DNA of 37,308 nt. Source: Anaerolineaceae bacterium. GTDB lineage: Bacteria > Chloroflexota > Anaerolineae > Promineifilales > Promineifilaceae. The number at the start of each line of letters is the position of its first letter. The first letter of the stretch is position 1. The position numbers were made by a program, and so were the translations under genes. Where the stretch lies: positions 1 through 37,308 of the forward strand of contig PABI01000039.1 of assembly GCA_002699125.1 (NCBI GenBank). The letters are read 5' to 3'. Positions 16,470 through 25,278 of this stretch are shown here, in pieces. A model generated the notes under the pieces. The model was not told the DNA's origin, did not search any database, and worked only from the letters and a program-made list of their open reading frames with translations.

Positions 16470-19036
16470 CGCTTGGTTAAGCCTCGCTTAGGAATTCGCA
16501 TAGGCAATTTGTAGCGGCGTACACCGTCATATTGGTAAAGGGCGTTGGCGACGGCTCCGGCTGTAGGCACCAGGCCAATTTCACCAACACCTTTGGCGCC
16601 GTACGGTCCATATGGATCGGGCACTTCGACGCCGATGATTTCCATTTCAGGCATCTCTTTGGCGCGCAGGATGCCGCAGTCACGCAGGCGGGTGGATTGG
16701 GGACGGCCGTTTTCCATCACCAGTTCTTCACTAATGGCATACCCCAGCCCCATGTGGATCGAGCCTTCCAGCTGCCCTTCAAACAAGGTGGGGTTAAAGA
16801 TTTTACCGGCATCGTGGGCAGCGGTGATTTTTTGAATACGGCCGTCTTCATTCAGCGTCACCAACTGGGTGGCGTAGCTGTAAGAATAATGGGTGTACAC
16901 TTTTTCCACCATTGCCCCCGGCTTTGTTGTCCAGTCGATGCGGAAAAAGCCTTCATAACTGCGACCGACCAGCTCTTCTAGGGAATGTGTTTTCAAATCT
17001 TCCTTAAGCTGTTTGCAGGCATCGATGAGCGCATTGCCCACCAGCGAGGTGGCTCGCGAGGCGGTGGTCATGCCAGCTTCCTGTTCGGAAACGGTATCCA
17101 CACGCACTTCGATGATGCGCGGATCGATGCCCGTTTCGTTGCACACCACCTGCTGTGCCATCGTGTTCACACCTTGTCCCATTTCGGTCCAGCCGTGGTC
17201 CACCAGCACCTTATCCGGTGCCAGAATTTGCACCCGCGCTTTGGATTCATCCGGCATGCCGTTGCCGATGCCGGTGTTTTTGATGCCGCAGGCAATCCCG
17301 GCATAAGGCGCGGCGTCGTAAGCATCTTTTACGGCCAGCAGCGTGTCGCGTAGGCCGGCACCACCTTCAATGACCTGTCCCGTCGCCGTCATGTGGCCAT
17401 CTTGCAGGGCGTTGTCAAAGCGGAACTGCCAGCGGTCGAAGCCACCTTTTTCACACAGCTCGTCAATAAGCGATTCAAAGCCAAAGGCGCTCTGGTTTAC
17501 GCCAAAGCCGCGCATTGCACCGCAGGGAATATTGTTCGTATAGACAGCGACGGCTTCCACATCAGTCACAGGCACATTGTACGCCCCGGTGGCGTGTCCG
17601 GCCGAACGTTCCAGTACCTTCATGCCTACAGAAGCATAGGCCCCAGTGTCGCCCACAAATTTCACCTTGACAAACGTAAATTTGCCGTCGGCATCGCAGC
17701 CAATTTTGTAATCCATCCAGATGGGGTGACGCTTGGGGTGCATGGCAATGGATTCATCGCGGGTAAGACGAACTTTGACCGGCTGTTGCAGCAAAAAGGC
17801 AGCCAGTGCCGCGTGGCCCTGAGTGGTTAAATCCTCTTTGCCGCCAAAGCCGCCGCCGTTGGGCACCAAAATGACGCGCACCTTTTCCGGCGGCAGGCCC
17901 AAGATTTTGGCAATTTGTTTACGGTCGTCGAAGATGCCCTGGCCGCTGGAGAAGACCTCAATGCCGTCGTCCATGGGGTGAGCCACGGTACATTCTGGCT
18001 CCATGAAGCCATGCTCAATCATTTGTGTTTCAAAAACGCCTGCGGCGATGTAGGCTGAATTGGCTTCAGCGGCGGTCATGTCGCCCCGACTGGTGTAGCT
18101 GCGGGAAAGCTTATTGCCGTCGGGGTGAATTTTGGGCGCATCGGGTAGCAGCGCTTGGTGCATGTCGGTGACCGGTTCCAGGATGTCGTATTCCACCTGG
18201 ATTTCACCGACGGCCTGGCGGGCAATGGTGTCGTTCTCAGCTACAACCAGAGCGAGGACGTCACCCACGTAGCGAGTGGTTTCGCCTTCAGCGATCATCA
18301 GCGGCCAATCCTGGCGAATAAGGCCGATTTGGCGGTCTCCGGGTACGTCTTTGGCGGTGAAGATGCGAATGACGCCGGCCATCTTTTCCGCGGCGCTGGT
18401 GTCGATTTTGTGTACGGTAGCCCGAGGGTGATCGCTAAATTTGAGCGCGCCGACCTTCATGCCGGGCAAACGGATGTCGTCCGTGTAATGGTGCTGGCCC
18501 AGGACAAGGTCAGTGGCGTGGTATTTGGGCTGGCGGGTGCCGATACGGCCGTTTCCCTCCGGCAGCTTCACCTCTTCTTCCTTGCGAATTGCTTCTGCCG
18601 CCATTTGCACCGAATCAACAATCTTTTTGTAGCCGGTACAGCGGCACAGGTTTGGCGTGAGCGCTTTTTCAATGTCGGCCCGGCTGGGTTCCGGATTTTT
18701 GTTGATCAGCACGTTGGACTGCATCACGATGCCGGGAATACAGAAGCCGCATTGCACGCCGCCACAGGAGACAAACGAGTTGGCAAACACATCTTGCCGG
18801 TATGCCCCTAGGCCCTCGGTGGTGATGACGGCTTTGCCCTCGACGCGGCTCATTTTGGTGACGCAGGCGAGAACAGCTTTGTCTTCTAGCTGTACGGTGC
18901 AGCAGCCGCAGGCCGCCTGAGGCGCACAGCCGTCTTTGGCGGAAAGAATGCCTGCCTCGTCACGCAGATAGGTGAGCAGCGGGGTTTCGGGGTCGCCATT
19001 AAATTTGATAATTTCGCCATTGAGTGTAAATTTCAT
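16451..19036 (-). CDS. xdh: Selenium-dependent xanthine dehydrogenase-like molybdoenzyme (fused Fe-S and Mo subunits)
   Basis: An 861-aa molybdenum hydroxylase lacking an FAD domain. Residues about 1-80 form a plant-type 2Fe-2S domain (GCAPQAACGCC, with a C-x5-C-x2-C spacing, then Cys near 58). Residues 85-155 form the helical 2Fe-2S domain (GGVQCGFCIPG; NLCRCTGY). The remainder is the molybdopterin-binding large subunit, with GGGFGGKE, AMRGFG and EMGQGVNT, and a catalytic Glu819 in KGVGEIGL. The organisation fits the selenium-dependent xanthine dehydrogenase family linked to YgeW/YgeY. It is expected to hydroxylate purines, passing electrons to an unknown acceptor. A start at 19183 is rejected; GGAGGT precedes the ATG at 19036. 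The last codons come from a palindromic element. Confidence 0.88.
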   Translation of the reverse strand: MKFTLNGEIIKFNGDPETPLLTYLRDEAGILSAKDGCAPQAACGCCTVQLEDKAVLACVTKMSRVEGKAVITTEGLGAYRQDVFANSFVSCGGVQCGFCIPGIVMQSNVLINKNPEPSRADIEKALTPNLCRCTGYKKIVDSVQMAAEAIRKEEEVKLPEGNGRIGTRQPKYHATDLVLGQHHYTDDIRLPGMKVGALKFSDHPRATVHKIDTSAAEKMAGVIRIFTAKDVPGDRQIGLIRQDWPLMIAEGETTRYVGDVLALVVAENDTIARQAVGEIQVEYDILEPVTDMHQALLPDAPKIHPDGNKLSRSYTSRGDMTAAEANSAYIAAGVFETQMIEHGFMEPECTVAHPMDDGIEVFSSGQGIFDDRKQIAKILGLPPEKVRVILVPNGGGFGGKEDLTTQGHAALAAFLLQQPVKVRLTRDESIAMHPKRHPIWMDYKIGCDADGKFTFVKVKFVGDTGAYASVGMKVLERSAGHATGAYNVPVTDVEAVAVYTNNIPCGAMRGFGVNQSAFGFESLIDELCEKGGFDRWQFRFDNALQDGHMTATGQVIEGGAGLRDTLLAVKDAYDAAPYAGIACGIKNTGIGNGMPDESKARVQILAPDKVLVDHGWTEMGQGVNTMAQQVVCNETGIDPRIIEVRVDTVSEQEAGMTTASRATSLVGNALIDACKQLKEDLKTHSLEELVGRSYEGFFRIDWTTKPGAMVEKVYTHYSYSYATQLVTLNEDGRIQKITAAHDAGKIFNPTLFEGQLEGSIHMGLGYAISEELVMENGRPQSTRLRDCGILRAKEMPEMEIIGVEVPDPYGPYGAKGVGEIGLVPTAGAVANALYQYDGVRRYKLPMRIPKRGLTKRVNGHR

Positions 19037-19264
19037 AGGTTTACCTCCATTCAGAGTTGCCAACGGCCGTTTTTCCACAACCAATCGGCAGTATGAATTC
19101 CCCAATTCGAAGGCTGACAGCTGAGGAAATGTCGGGGAACAACATCTCGCACTCGCCAGTTCGCCAGCCTCTTCAGTCCACACTTCTGGCGTGACTATTC
19201 AGTTTTGCCACAGAGTACAGAGAGAAAAAAGAGGAAGAATGTCTCAATTTTCTGTGTTTGATGG

Positions 19265-20833
19265 TTAAGCTGCCTCTTCGTGTCGTTCGCCCGCCATCAT
19301 TAATCCCAGGTCTTCTGTTGTAACGTCGTCGCTGTCAACGATGCCCATGATTTCGCCACCGTACAGTACCACAATGCGGTCAGACAGGGCTTTGACCTCG
19401 TCCAAATCTTCAGAGATGAGCAGCGTGGCCAGCCCTTCGCTGCGATATCTGAGCAGCTGATTGTGAATATATTCTGTTGCCCCAATATCTACGCCGCGCG
19501 TAGGTTGGGCGGCTATGAGCAGCCGGGGTTGGCGGGCCAATTCGCGGGCCAAAATAAGCTTTTGGATGTTGCCGCCGGACAAATTTTTGGTAGGCGTCTC
19601 CTGCGTGGGGGTTTTCACGCGGAAATTCTTGATGAGCTCACCAGCATGTTTGGCAATATGCTTAAAATCAAGAAAGATGCCTTTGCTGTAGGGTCGGCGG
19701 ATATAGTCTTGCAGAATCATGTTTTCGGCGACGCTAAAATCTTTCACCACGCCGTCGTGCATGCGCTCTTCGGGAATGTAGGAAAGACCCGCTTTGTACA
19801 TCTGTGCCGGAGAGAGATGGGTGACGTCTTTGCCGTCGAGGGTGATACGGCCGTCATTCACCACCCGTAAGCCAGCAATCGATCGGGCCAACGGCCGTTG
19901 GCCATTGCCTGAGATGCCAGCGACGCCAAGAATTTCGCCGCTGCGTACGGCAAAGGAAACGTTTTTGAGCACTTGCTTGCCGTCTTCGTTGACGGCCGTT
20001 ACATTTTCCAGCTCCAGACGTACATCCCCTACCTCACGCGGCGGGCGAATGCGCTCCATGAGCACCTCACGGCCCACCATCATGTTGGCCAAATCTTTTT
20101 TGGTCACATCTTTGGTGAAACGGGTACCGACGACACGGCCGTCGCGCAGCACGGTCACGCGGTCAGTCAGGGCAAAAATCTCGTTCAGCTTGTGCGAAAT
20201 GAAGATGAGGGCGTGGCCATCTTTGGCCATCTGGCGAAAAATGTGGAACAAATCCTCTACTTCTTGCGGGGTGAGAACGGCCGTTGGTTCATCCAGCACC
20301 AGCAGGGCCGCACCACGATACAGTGCCTTGACGATTTCGACGCGCTGCCGCTGCCCCACCGCCAGCCTGTTCACCGTGATGTTGGGATCTACCTGCAAAT
20401 TGTACTTGCTGGCCAGTTCGCGAATACGCGCTGACACGATGTCCAGATCGAGCCGTGGCTCGCGGCTGGAAGGCAGCCCCAGGGCCACATTTTCGGCCAC
20501 AGTCATGTTGTCTACCAACATAAAATGCTGATGGATCATGCCGATGCCGTGTTTGGTGGAGTCGGTGGGCGAGTGGATGGTGATGGGACGGCCGTTCAAA
20601 AAAATGTCGCCTTCATCGGGCTGGTACAGGCCGTACAAAATCTTCATCAGCGTGCTTTTGCCCGCGCCGTTTTCACCCAGCAGGGCGTGGATTTCACCCG
20701 CTTTCACGTCAAAATCGACGTGGTCGCTGGCCAGCACGCCGGGGAAGCGCTTGACAATGCCGCGCATCTCCAACGATTCAATACGGGGTAAACCGGAAGG
20801 GAGCGTTTTTCTCTTTTCGCCGTTTTCGTTCAT
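19265..20833 (-). CDS. ABC transporter ATP-binding protein, nucleoside/purine (BMP-type) importer
   Basis: A 522-aa double ATPase with two ABC modules in one chain, as in NupO/RbsA-type importers. The first module has Walker A GENGAGKST (about 54-62), a signature LAVGQRQRVEIVKAL and Walker B LLVLDEPTAVL. The second has a degenerate Walker A region (GVAGISGNGQ), signature LSGGNIQKL, and Walker B RLLIAAQPTRG, where the usual catalytic acidic residue after Asp is replaced. One canonical and one degenerate ATP site is normal for this family. The start at 20833 is 12 bp from the stop of the CodA-like gene, so the two are in one operon with the two permeases and the tandem binding protein upstream. 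Ligands of this class are nucleosides or nucleobases. Confidence 0.92.
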   Translation of the reverse strand: MNENGEKRKTLPSGLPRIESLEMRGIVKRFPGVLASDHVDFDVKAGEIHALLGENGAGKSTLMKILYGLYQPDEGDIFLNGRPITIHSPTDSTKHGIGMIHQHFMLVDNMTVAENVALGLPSSREPRLDLDIVSARIRELASKYNLQVDPNITVNRLAVGQRQRVEIVKALYRGAALLVLDEPTAVLTPQEVEDLFHIFRQMAKDGHALIFISHKLNEIFALTDRVTVLRDGRVVGTRFTKDVTKKDLANMMVGREVLMERIRPPREVGDVRLELENVTAVNEDGKQVLKNVSFAVRSGEILGVAGISGNGQRPLARSIAGLRVVNDGRITLDGKDVTHLSPAQMYKAGLSYIPEERMHDGVVKDFSVAENMILQDYIRRPYSKGIFLDFKHIAKHAGELIKNFRVKTPTQETPTKNLSGGNIQKLILARELARQPRLLIAAQPTRGVDIGATEYIHNQLLRYRSEGLATLLISEDLDEVKALSDRIVVLYGGEIMGIVDSDDVTTEDLGLMMAGERHEEAA

Positions 20834-20845
20834 GAGCTTTCTCGA

Positions 20846-22072
20846 TTAATGCCAGATTGTTTCAACTTTTGTTTCGCTTAAAACACGGCCGTTCCGAATC
20901 ACGGTTCGATTTGCCGGCTGTTGGCGCAGGGCTTGAACGGCCGTTTGCGCATCCAAAATGACTAGATTCGCCGCCGCACCAACGGCCACGCCATAATTTT
21001 CCAGCCCCCACATGCGGGCTGCGTGGTAGCGGGGCATGTTAAAGGCCGCTTCAATTTCGTGCGGTGCGCCCAAATGGGCCAGGTGAGCCGTGATGAGGGC
21101 TACTTCCAACGGGTCCATTTTACCAAACGGGTAAAACATGTTTTGCAGATCATCTTGCCCGCACACTACATTCACGCCTGCCTCCAGCAGTTCTTTCACC
21201 CGGGCAATGCCGCGTGGCTTGGGATAGCCGCTGTGCCGTCCTTCCAACATACTGTTAATCGGCGCGTTGGTGATGATGTGGATGTTCGCGGCTTTCACCT
21301 TATCGATGATGCGCGATGCCAGGCCATCATCCCAGGCGGACATGGCGCAGCAGTGTCCCGCCGTGACACGACCCTGCCAGCCGGTTTCGATTGTTTTGTC
21401 GGCCAGCAGCTCCAGCGAATGCCAGTATGGATCATCTGTTTCGTCGATGTGCATGTCGATATCCACATCGTACTTTTGGGCAATCTCAAAGGCGATATCG
21501 ATGTGGCGTGCCGCATCATCCATCGTTTTTTCGCCGTGCGGCATGCCGCCGACCAGGTCGCAGCCGTTTTCCATCGCCTGCCACATCATCTCCACCGCTT
21601 CAGGATTGCGGGCCAGCCCCAGTTGGGGGAAGGCAATGAGCTGGATGTCGATCAGGTCGCGGTACGCTTCGCGCGCCGCCGCCACGCCGCGTAAAATGCT
21701 CAGCTTAGCGATGTGATCGATATCGACGTGGCTGCGCAGCCAGAGGGTGCCGTTGGCCACGGCCGTTTTAACCACAACCCCTGCCCGCGCCACAATATCT
21801 TCCACGGTCAGGTCATGCTTCACTCTGGCGTAAATCTCTATGGCTTCTTCCAGCGTGCCGCTTTGGTTGATGAGGCCATCCCACAGCAGGGCGTTTTCCA
21901 AATGAAAATGGGACTCGATGAAGGCGGGCGAGATCATCCCTCCCTGCGCATCAATTTCCTGGGCAGCAGCCGGAAGCGTCGTGGAAGAAACGGCCGTAAT
22001 CACACCCGCTTCAATCCCTACTTCAATTGGTTGGCCAGTGTCGGAACGGCCGTTTCGAATCACAAGGTCCAT
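20846..22072 (-). CDS. Cytosine deaminase-like amidohydrolase (CodA family)
   Basis: A 408-aa metal-dependent amidohydrolase resembling E. coli CodA along its length. Metal ligands are visible: HFH in IESHFHLENAL, His of DMHIDETDDP (with the catalytic Glu), His of AGHCCAMSAWDD, and Asp of GQDDLQNMFYPFGKMD. The GH of CodA's GHDD is here GQ, a change at the position before the Asp. The family deaminates cytosine, isoguanine, ammelide or related rings, releasing ammonia. Being inserted between the binding protein and ATPase genes of a purine-type ABC importer, it probably acts on the imported base; guanine-like (SsnA-type) activity would fit the purine pathway but is not shown. It has no clear ribosome site. 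Confidence 0.88.
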   Translation of the reverse strand: MDLVIRNGRSDTGQPIEVGIEAGVITAVSSTTLPAAAQEIDAQGGMISPAFIESHFHLENALLWDGLINQSGTLEEAIEIYARVKHDLTVEDIVARAGVVVKTAVANGTLWLRSHVDIDHIAKLSILRGVAAAREAYRDLIDIQLIAFPQLGLARNPEAVEMMWQAMENGCDLVGGMPHGEKTMDDAARHIDIAFEIAQKYDVDIDMHIDETDDPYWHSLELLADKTIETGWQGRVTAGHCCAMSAWDDGLASRIIDKVKAANIHIITNAPINSMLEGRHSGYPKPRGIARVKELLEAGVNVVCGQDDLQNMFYPFGKMDPLEVALITAHLAHLGAPHEIEAAFNMPRYHAARMWGLENYGVAVGAAANLVILDAQTAVQALRQQPANRTVIRNGRVLSETKVETIWH

Positions 22073-22084
22073 AGTGGGAATAAG

Positions 22085-22147
22085 AGACCTGTCAAGTATC
22101 CCGTGGCTACCAACTGCGGTGCAACTTGGTGGACACCTGACAGGTCT
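22085..22147. repeat. Inverted repeat with AGACCTGTCA ends
   Basis: AGACCTGTCA (22085-22094) is the exact reverse complement of TGACAGGTCT (22138-22147), with partly paired DNA between (CCAACTG, CTTGGTGG). It occupies the gap between the tandem BMP gene stop and the CodA-like gene start. It may be an intergenic mobile palindrome or an mRNA processing hairpin setting relative levels of the two gene products. Confidence 0.6.
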
Positions 22148-22158
22148 GAGATTAGAAG

Positions 22159-24258
22159 TTAGTTACGCGGTTCAGCCACGATCTCAATCGAGCCGTCGAT
22201 GATGCCCTGCTCGGCCGCCATGCCGGCTTCTACTGCTTCAGCAGGCAGGCTGTCATCGTAGATCATTGTCTGGCCGCCATTTTCCAGCGTCAGCTGCAAA
22301 ACGCGTCCACCGTACTCACCGGCTTGATTTGAGGTGATCATCTCCAGCAGGGTGGGGACCCAGTCGTACAGCACGGTGACGACCACCACGTCCGAGCCGG
22401 CCGGACTTTGGTCAGCCTGAATGCCGAGCCACGGCACGCCCTGTTCACTGGCGACGCCAATCGCACCGACAACCTGCTGCGAGGAGCCAGTCAATACGTC
22501 AGCCCCGGCGGCAATTTGCGTGTTGGCCGCTTCGGCAGCCAGCGCCGTGTCGCCAAAAGAGCCGGTGAAGGAGACGTTGACCTGAATGTCGGGGTTGGTG
22601 TCGCGCACGCCAGCCAGGAAGCCGTCTACATGCAGCTTGGCGTCACCGGCGTCTACCGGGCCAACCAGGCCAATGATGTTGGCTTCCGTGAGGTAAGCGG
22701 CGACCACGCCGCTGACGTAGCCACCTTGTTCAGCACGGGGTTCGTAGGCAAAGACGTTGGTCACGCCTTCCTCTTCGCCGGTGTTGGTGGTGGTGCCCCA
22801 GGCAAAGCTGGTTTCCGGGAAGTCCGGGGCAATCTCGAAGAGCGAAGTGCCGTATTGCGCGCCGTGGGCAATTACCAGATCATAACCGTCGGTCGCATAG
22901 TCGCGAATGGCGGCAGCCGCATCGGTGACGTTGAACATATTTTCGGTAAAGGCGATTTCAAAGTTTTCTTCGCCGTAGTGCTCTTGCAGGATGACCAGTG
23001 AATCGTAGATAGATTGGCTCCAGGCCAGATCCGTGGTGGTGCTGGGCATCACTAAAGCGATGCGCACCGGCTCAATTTCGGGGTATTCCATCTCCATGGC
23101 TTCTTCATCATCGGCTGCGGGGGTTTCACCAGCGATGAGCGCGTTGACGTCAATATTGCCGGCCATGACCTCATCGGCGGCAGCCTGCGCGGCGGCAACG
23201 GCATCGGCATCCAGACTTTCGTCAAAATCCATTACCAGGCCACCATTGGCCAGCGTCAGCGCGTAGGCAACACCACCGTACTCACCTGCCTGATGTTTAT
23301 TGATGATGTCACTTAACACACCGTCCCAATTATACAGCTGTGAAGCAACAACCACTTCGGGATCGATTGGGCTTTGGTCTGATTGGGTGCCAAGCCAGGG
23401 CACACCTTGCTCACTGGCAACGCCAATCGCGCCGACCACCTGCTGGGCAGAACCGGTTAAAACGTCGGCGCCAGCGGCGATTTGGGTGTTGGCGGCCTCA
23501 GCCGCTAAGGCGGTATCGCCAAAGGAACCGGTGTAGGAGATGTTTACCTGAGCATCTGGGTTGGCAGCAAGAACACCTGCCTCAAAGCCGTCGATGTATA
23601 GTTTGGCATCGCCCGCTTCTACCGGACCAACCACGCCAATAACGCCGGAGGTGGACAGATTGGCAGCCAGGACGCCGTTGACGTAGCCACCTTCTTCGGC
23701 GCGCGCTTCATAGGCAAACACATTAGTGATGCCTTCGCTGCTGCCGGTATCGGTAGCGGTTCCCCAGGCAAAGGTTGTATCGGGAAAGTCAGGCGCAATC
23801 TCAAACATTGAGGTGCCGTATTGGGTGCCATGTGCCAGGATGATGTTGTAACCGTCCGCAGCGTAGTCACGCAGGGCAGCAGCCGCATCGGTGACGTTAA
23901 ACATGTTTTCGGTGTAGGCAATTTCCATTACTTCTGGTCCGCCTGCTTCGGCTTGCAGGCGCAGCAGGGAGTCGTAGATTGCCTGGCTCCAGGCGAGGTC
24001 GCTGATGGTGCTGGGCATGACGACAGCAATGCGAATCTGCTCGATGTCAGCCACGTTGGCTTCAGCAGAAACGTCTTCTACGGCCGTTTCCTCTTCTTCC
24101 GCCATTTCTTCCTCTGTCGCATCGGTGCTTTCTGTGGTGTCGGCTGGGGCGGTTTCTTCGGCGTCGGAATCGGCCGTTTCTTCACCGCCACCGCAGCTAA
24201 CCAGCAGCAAGCTGAGAATCAGCATCAAACTAATTAAAAACCATCTCTTATGTTTCAT
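22159..24258 (-). CDS. Tandem-domain BMP family ABC substrate-binding lipoprotein
   Basis: A 699-aa lipoprotein, about twice the usual length of BMP/PnrA-type nucleoside-binding proteins. A signal peptide ends at the lipobox LVSC (Cys22). A very acidic, Thr/Glu-rich linker runs to about residue 70. Binding domain 1 spans about 75-365; a second acidic linker (about 366-395) leads to binding domain 2 (about 396-699). The two domains are close paralogues: both contain VMPST..DLAWSQ, ENMFNVTDAAAA, HG.QYGTS.FEIAPDFP and GSFGDTALAAEAANTQIAAG. Only the first has an anchor, so the second hangs from the first. It sits in one operon with two permeases, a CodA-like deaminase and the ATPase. GGAGAAGG precedes the ATG. 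Confidence 0.93.
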   Translation of the reverse strand: MKHKRWFLISLMLILSLLLVSCGGGEETADSDAEETAPADTTESTDATEEEMAEEEETAVEDVSAEANVADIEQIRIAVVMPSTISDLAWSQAIYDSLLRLQAEAGGPEVMEIAYTENMFNVTDAAAALRDYAADGYNIILAHGTQYGTSMFEIAPDFPDTTFAWGTATDTGSSEGITNVFAYEARAEEGGYVNGVLAANLSTSGVIGVVGPVEAGDAKLYIDGFEAGVLAANPDAQVNISYTGSFGDTALAAEAANTQIAAGADVLTGSAQQVVGAIGVASEQGVPWLGTQSDQSPIDPEVVVASQLYNWDGVLSDIINKHQAGEYGGVAYALTLANGGLVMDFDESLDADAVAAAQAAADEVMAGNIDVNALIAGETPAADDEEAMEMEYPEIEPVRIALVMPSTTTDLAWSQSIYDSLVILQEHYGEENFEIAFTENMFNVTDAAAAIRDYATDGYDLVIAHGAQYGTSLFEIAPDFPETSFAWGTTTNTGEEEGVTNVFAYEPRAEQGGYVSGVVAAYLTEANIIGLVGPVDAGDAKLHVDGFLAGVRDTNPDIQVNVSFTGSFGDTALAAEAANTQIAAGADVLTGSSQQVVGAIGVASEQGVPWLGIQADQSPAGSDVVVVTVLYDWVPTLLEMITSNQAGEYGGRVLQLTLENGGQTMIYDDSLPAEAVEAGMAAEQGIIDGSIEIVAEPRN

Positions 24259-24327
24259 TTCCTTCTCCTTACAAAATTGTTTTTACAAAAAACTTCGATA
24301 ACGGTGGGTCTAAGACCTGCCGCTAAA

Positions 24328-25278
24328 TTAATTTTCGCCTCGGGTAAACGGCTTGGTGAGCATGGCGGGCTGCAAAGAGCGGCGGAACGGCAGCGCCAGG
24401 GCGATGATGGTGAGCAAATAAGGCATCATTACCGCTACGTCTGAGGGAATGTTGAGATCAAGCACCTGCACCCACAACTGAAGGGCGTTGACGGTGCTGA
24501 ACAGCAGCGCGCCGACCAAGACGCCAACCGGCTTCCAGCTGCCAAAGTAGACCAGGGCCACGGCAATAAAGCCCATGCCGTTGGTCAAATTCTCCTGAAA
24601 GACACCCAGCAGGGAAATCGAGAGCGAGGCACCAGCGATGCCGGCCAACATGCCGCCGAGGGTAACGGCCGCATACCGCACCTGGATCACATTAACGCCC
24701 AAAGAATCGGCCGCTTCCGGGTTTTGGCCGACAGAGCGAATCTTCAGGCCCCAGGTGGTTTTATTCAGCACCCACCAGGCCAGCGGCACCAGGGCAAACG
24801 CGCCGTAAGTCATCAAGCTGTGGTGGAAAAAGATTTCGCCGATGACGGGAATATCGGCCAGGCAAAAGCTGCCCATGCAAAAACGTAGCTCAGAAAACCC
24901 CTGAATGCCTTCAACCGTGCCCAGCATCGTTTTAAACAACAGACTGGACGCTCCCAGCCCAAACATGTACAGGCCAATACCGCTAATTCCCTGCTCTGCC
25001 TGATACGTAATGCTGGCCACGCAGAGAATCAGCCCCATGAGGCCGCCCACCAGAGCGGCCGCCAGCAAACCTAGCAGCAGACTGCCGGTTTTGAAAACGG
25101 TGAAAAAGCCAAAAAAGGCTCCCATGAGCATAATGCCATCCACGCCGAGATTAAGGACACCGGAGCGTTGGGAAAACATCTCCCCAATGGCGGCATACAG
25201 GTAGGGCGTCGCCAGGCGGATACCGGAATGCAAAATGCCTACGATGATGGTTAAGGTTGTCAGGTCGCCGTTGTTCAT
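24328..25278 (-). CDS. ABC transporter permease, BMP/nucleoside type (second permease)
   Basis: A 316-aa permease with about eight or nine hydrophobic segments and the branched-chain/nucleoside-type loop GVLNLGVDGIMLMGAFFG near residue 40, an analogue of NupQ. A second conserved loop, GLKIRSVGQNPEAADSLGV, contacts the ATPase in this family. The ATG at 25278 overlaps the stop of the preceding permease gene (ATGA), with GGAGGTG 7-8 bp upstream, so the two permeases are translationally coupled and should form a heterodimer. It precedes the binding-protein gene, with a 69-bp gap before the lipoprotein ATG. Confidence 0.93.
   Translation of the reverse strand: MNNGDLTTLTIIVGILHSGIRLATPYLYAAIGEMFSQRSGVLNLGVDGIMLMGAFFGFFTVFKTGSLLLGLLAAALVGGLMGLILCVASITYQAEQGISGIGLYMFGLGASSLLFKTMLGTVEGIQGFSELRFCMGSFCLADIPVIGEIFFHHSLMTYGAFALVPLAWWVLNKTTWGLKIRSVGQNPEAADSLGVNVIQVRYAAVTLGGMLAGIAGASLSISLLGVFQENLTNGMGFIAVALVYFGSWKPVGVLVGALLFSTVNALQLWVQVLDLNIPSDVAVMMPYLLTIIALALPFRRSLQPAMLTKPFTRGEN

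Noticed and set aside
19037..19183. Upstream extension of the xanthine dehydrogenase (49 codons)
   Set aside because: The ATG at 19036 has GGAGGT, and the fold starts with MKFTLNGE; the extension has no relation to the family.
19037..19264. Possible small RNA or promoter upstream of xdh
   Set aside because: Only a ribosome site, one ACGGCCGT and short imperfect repeats are visible; nothing specific can be supported.
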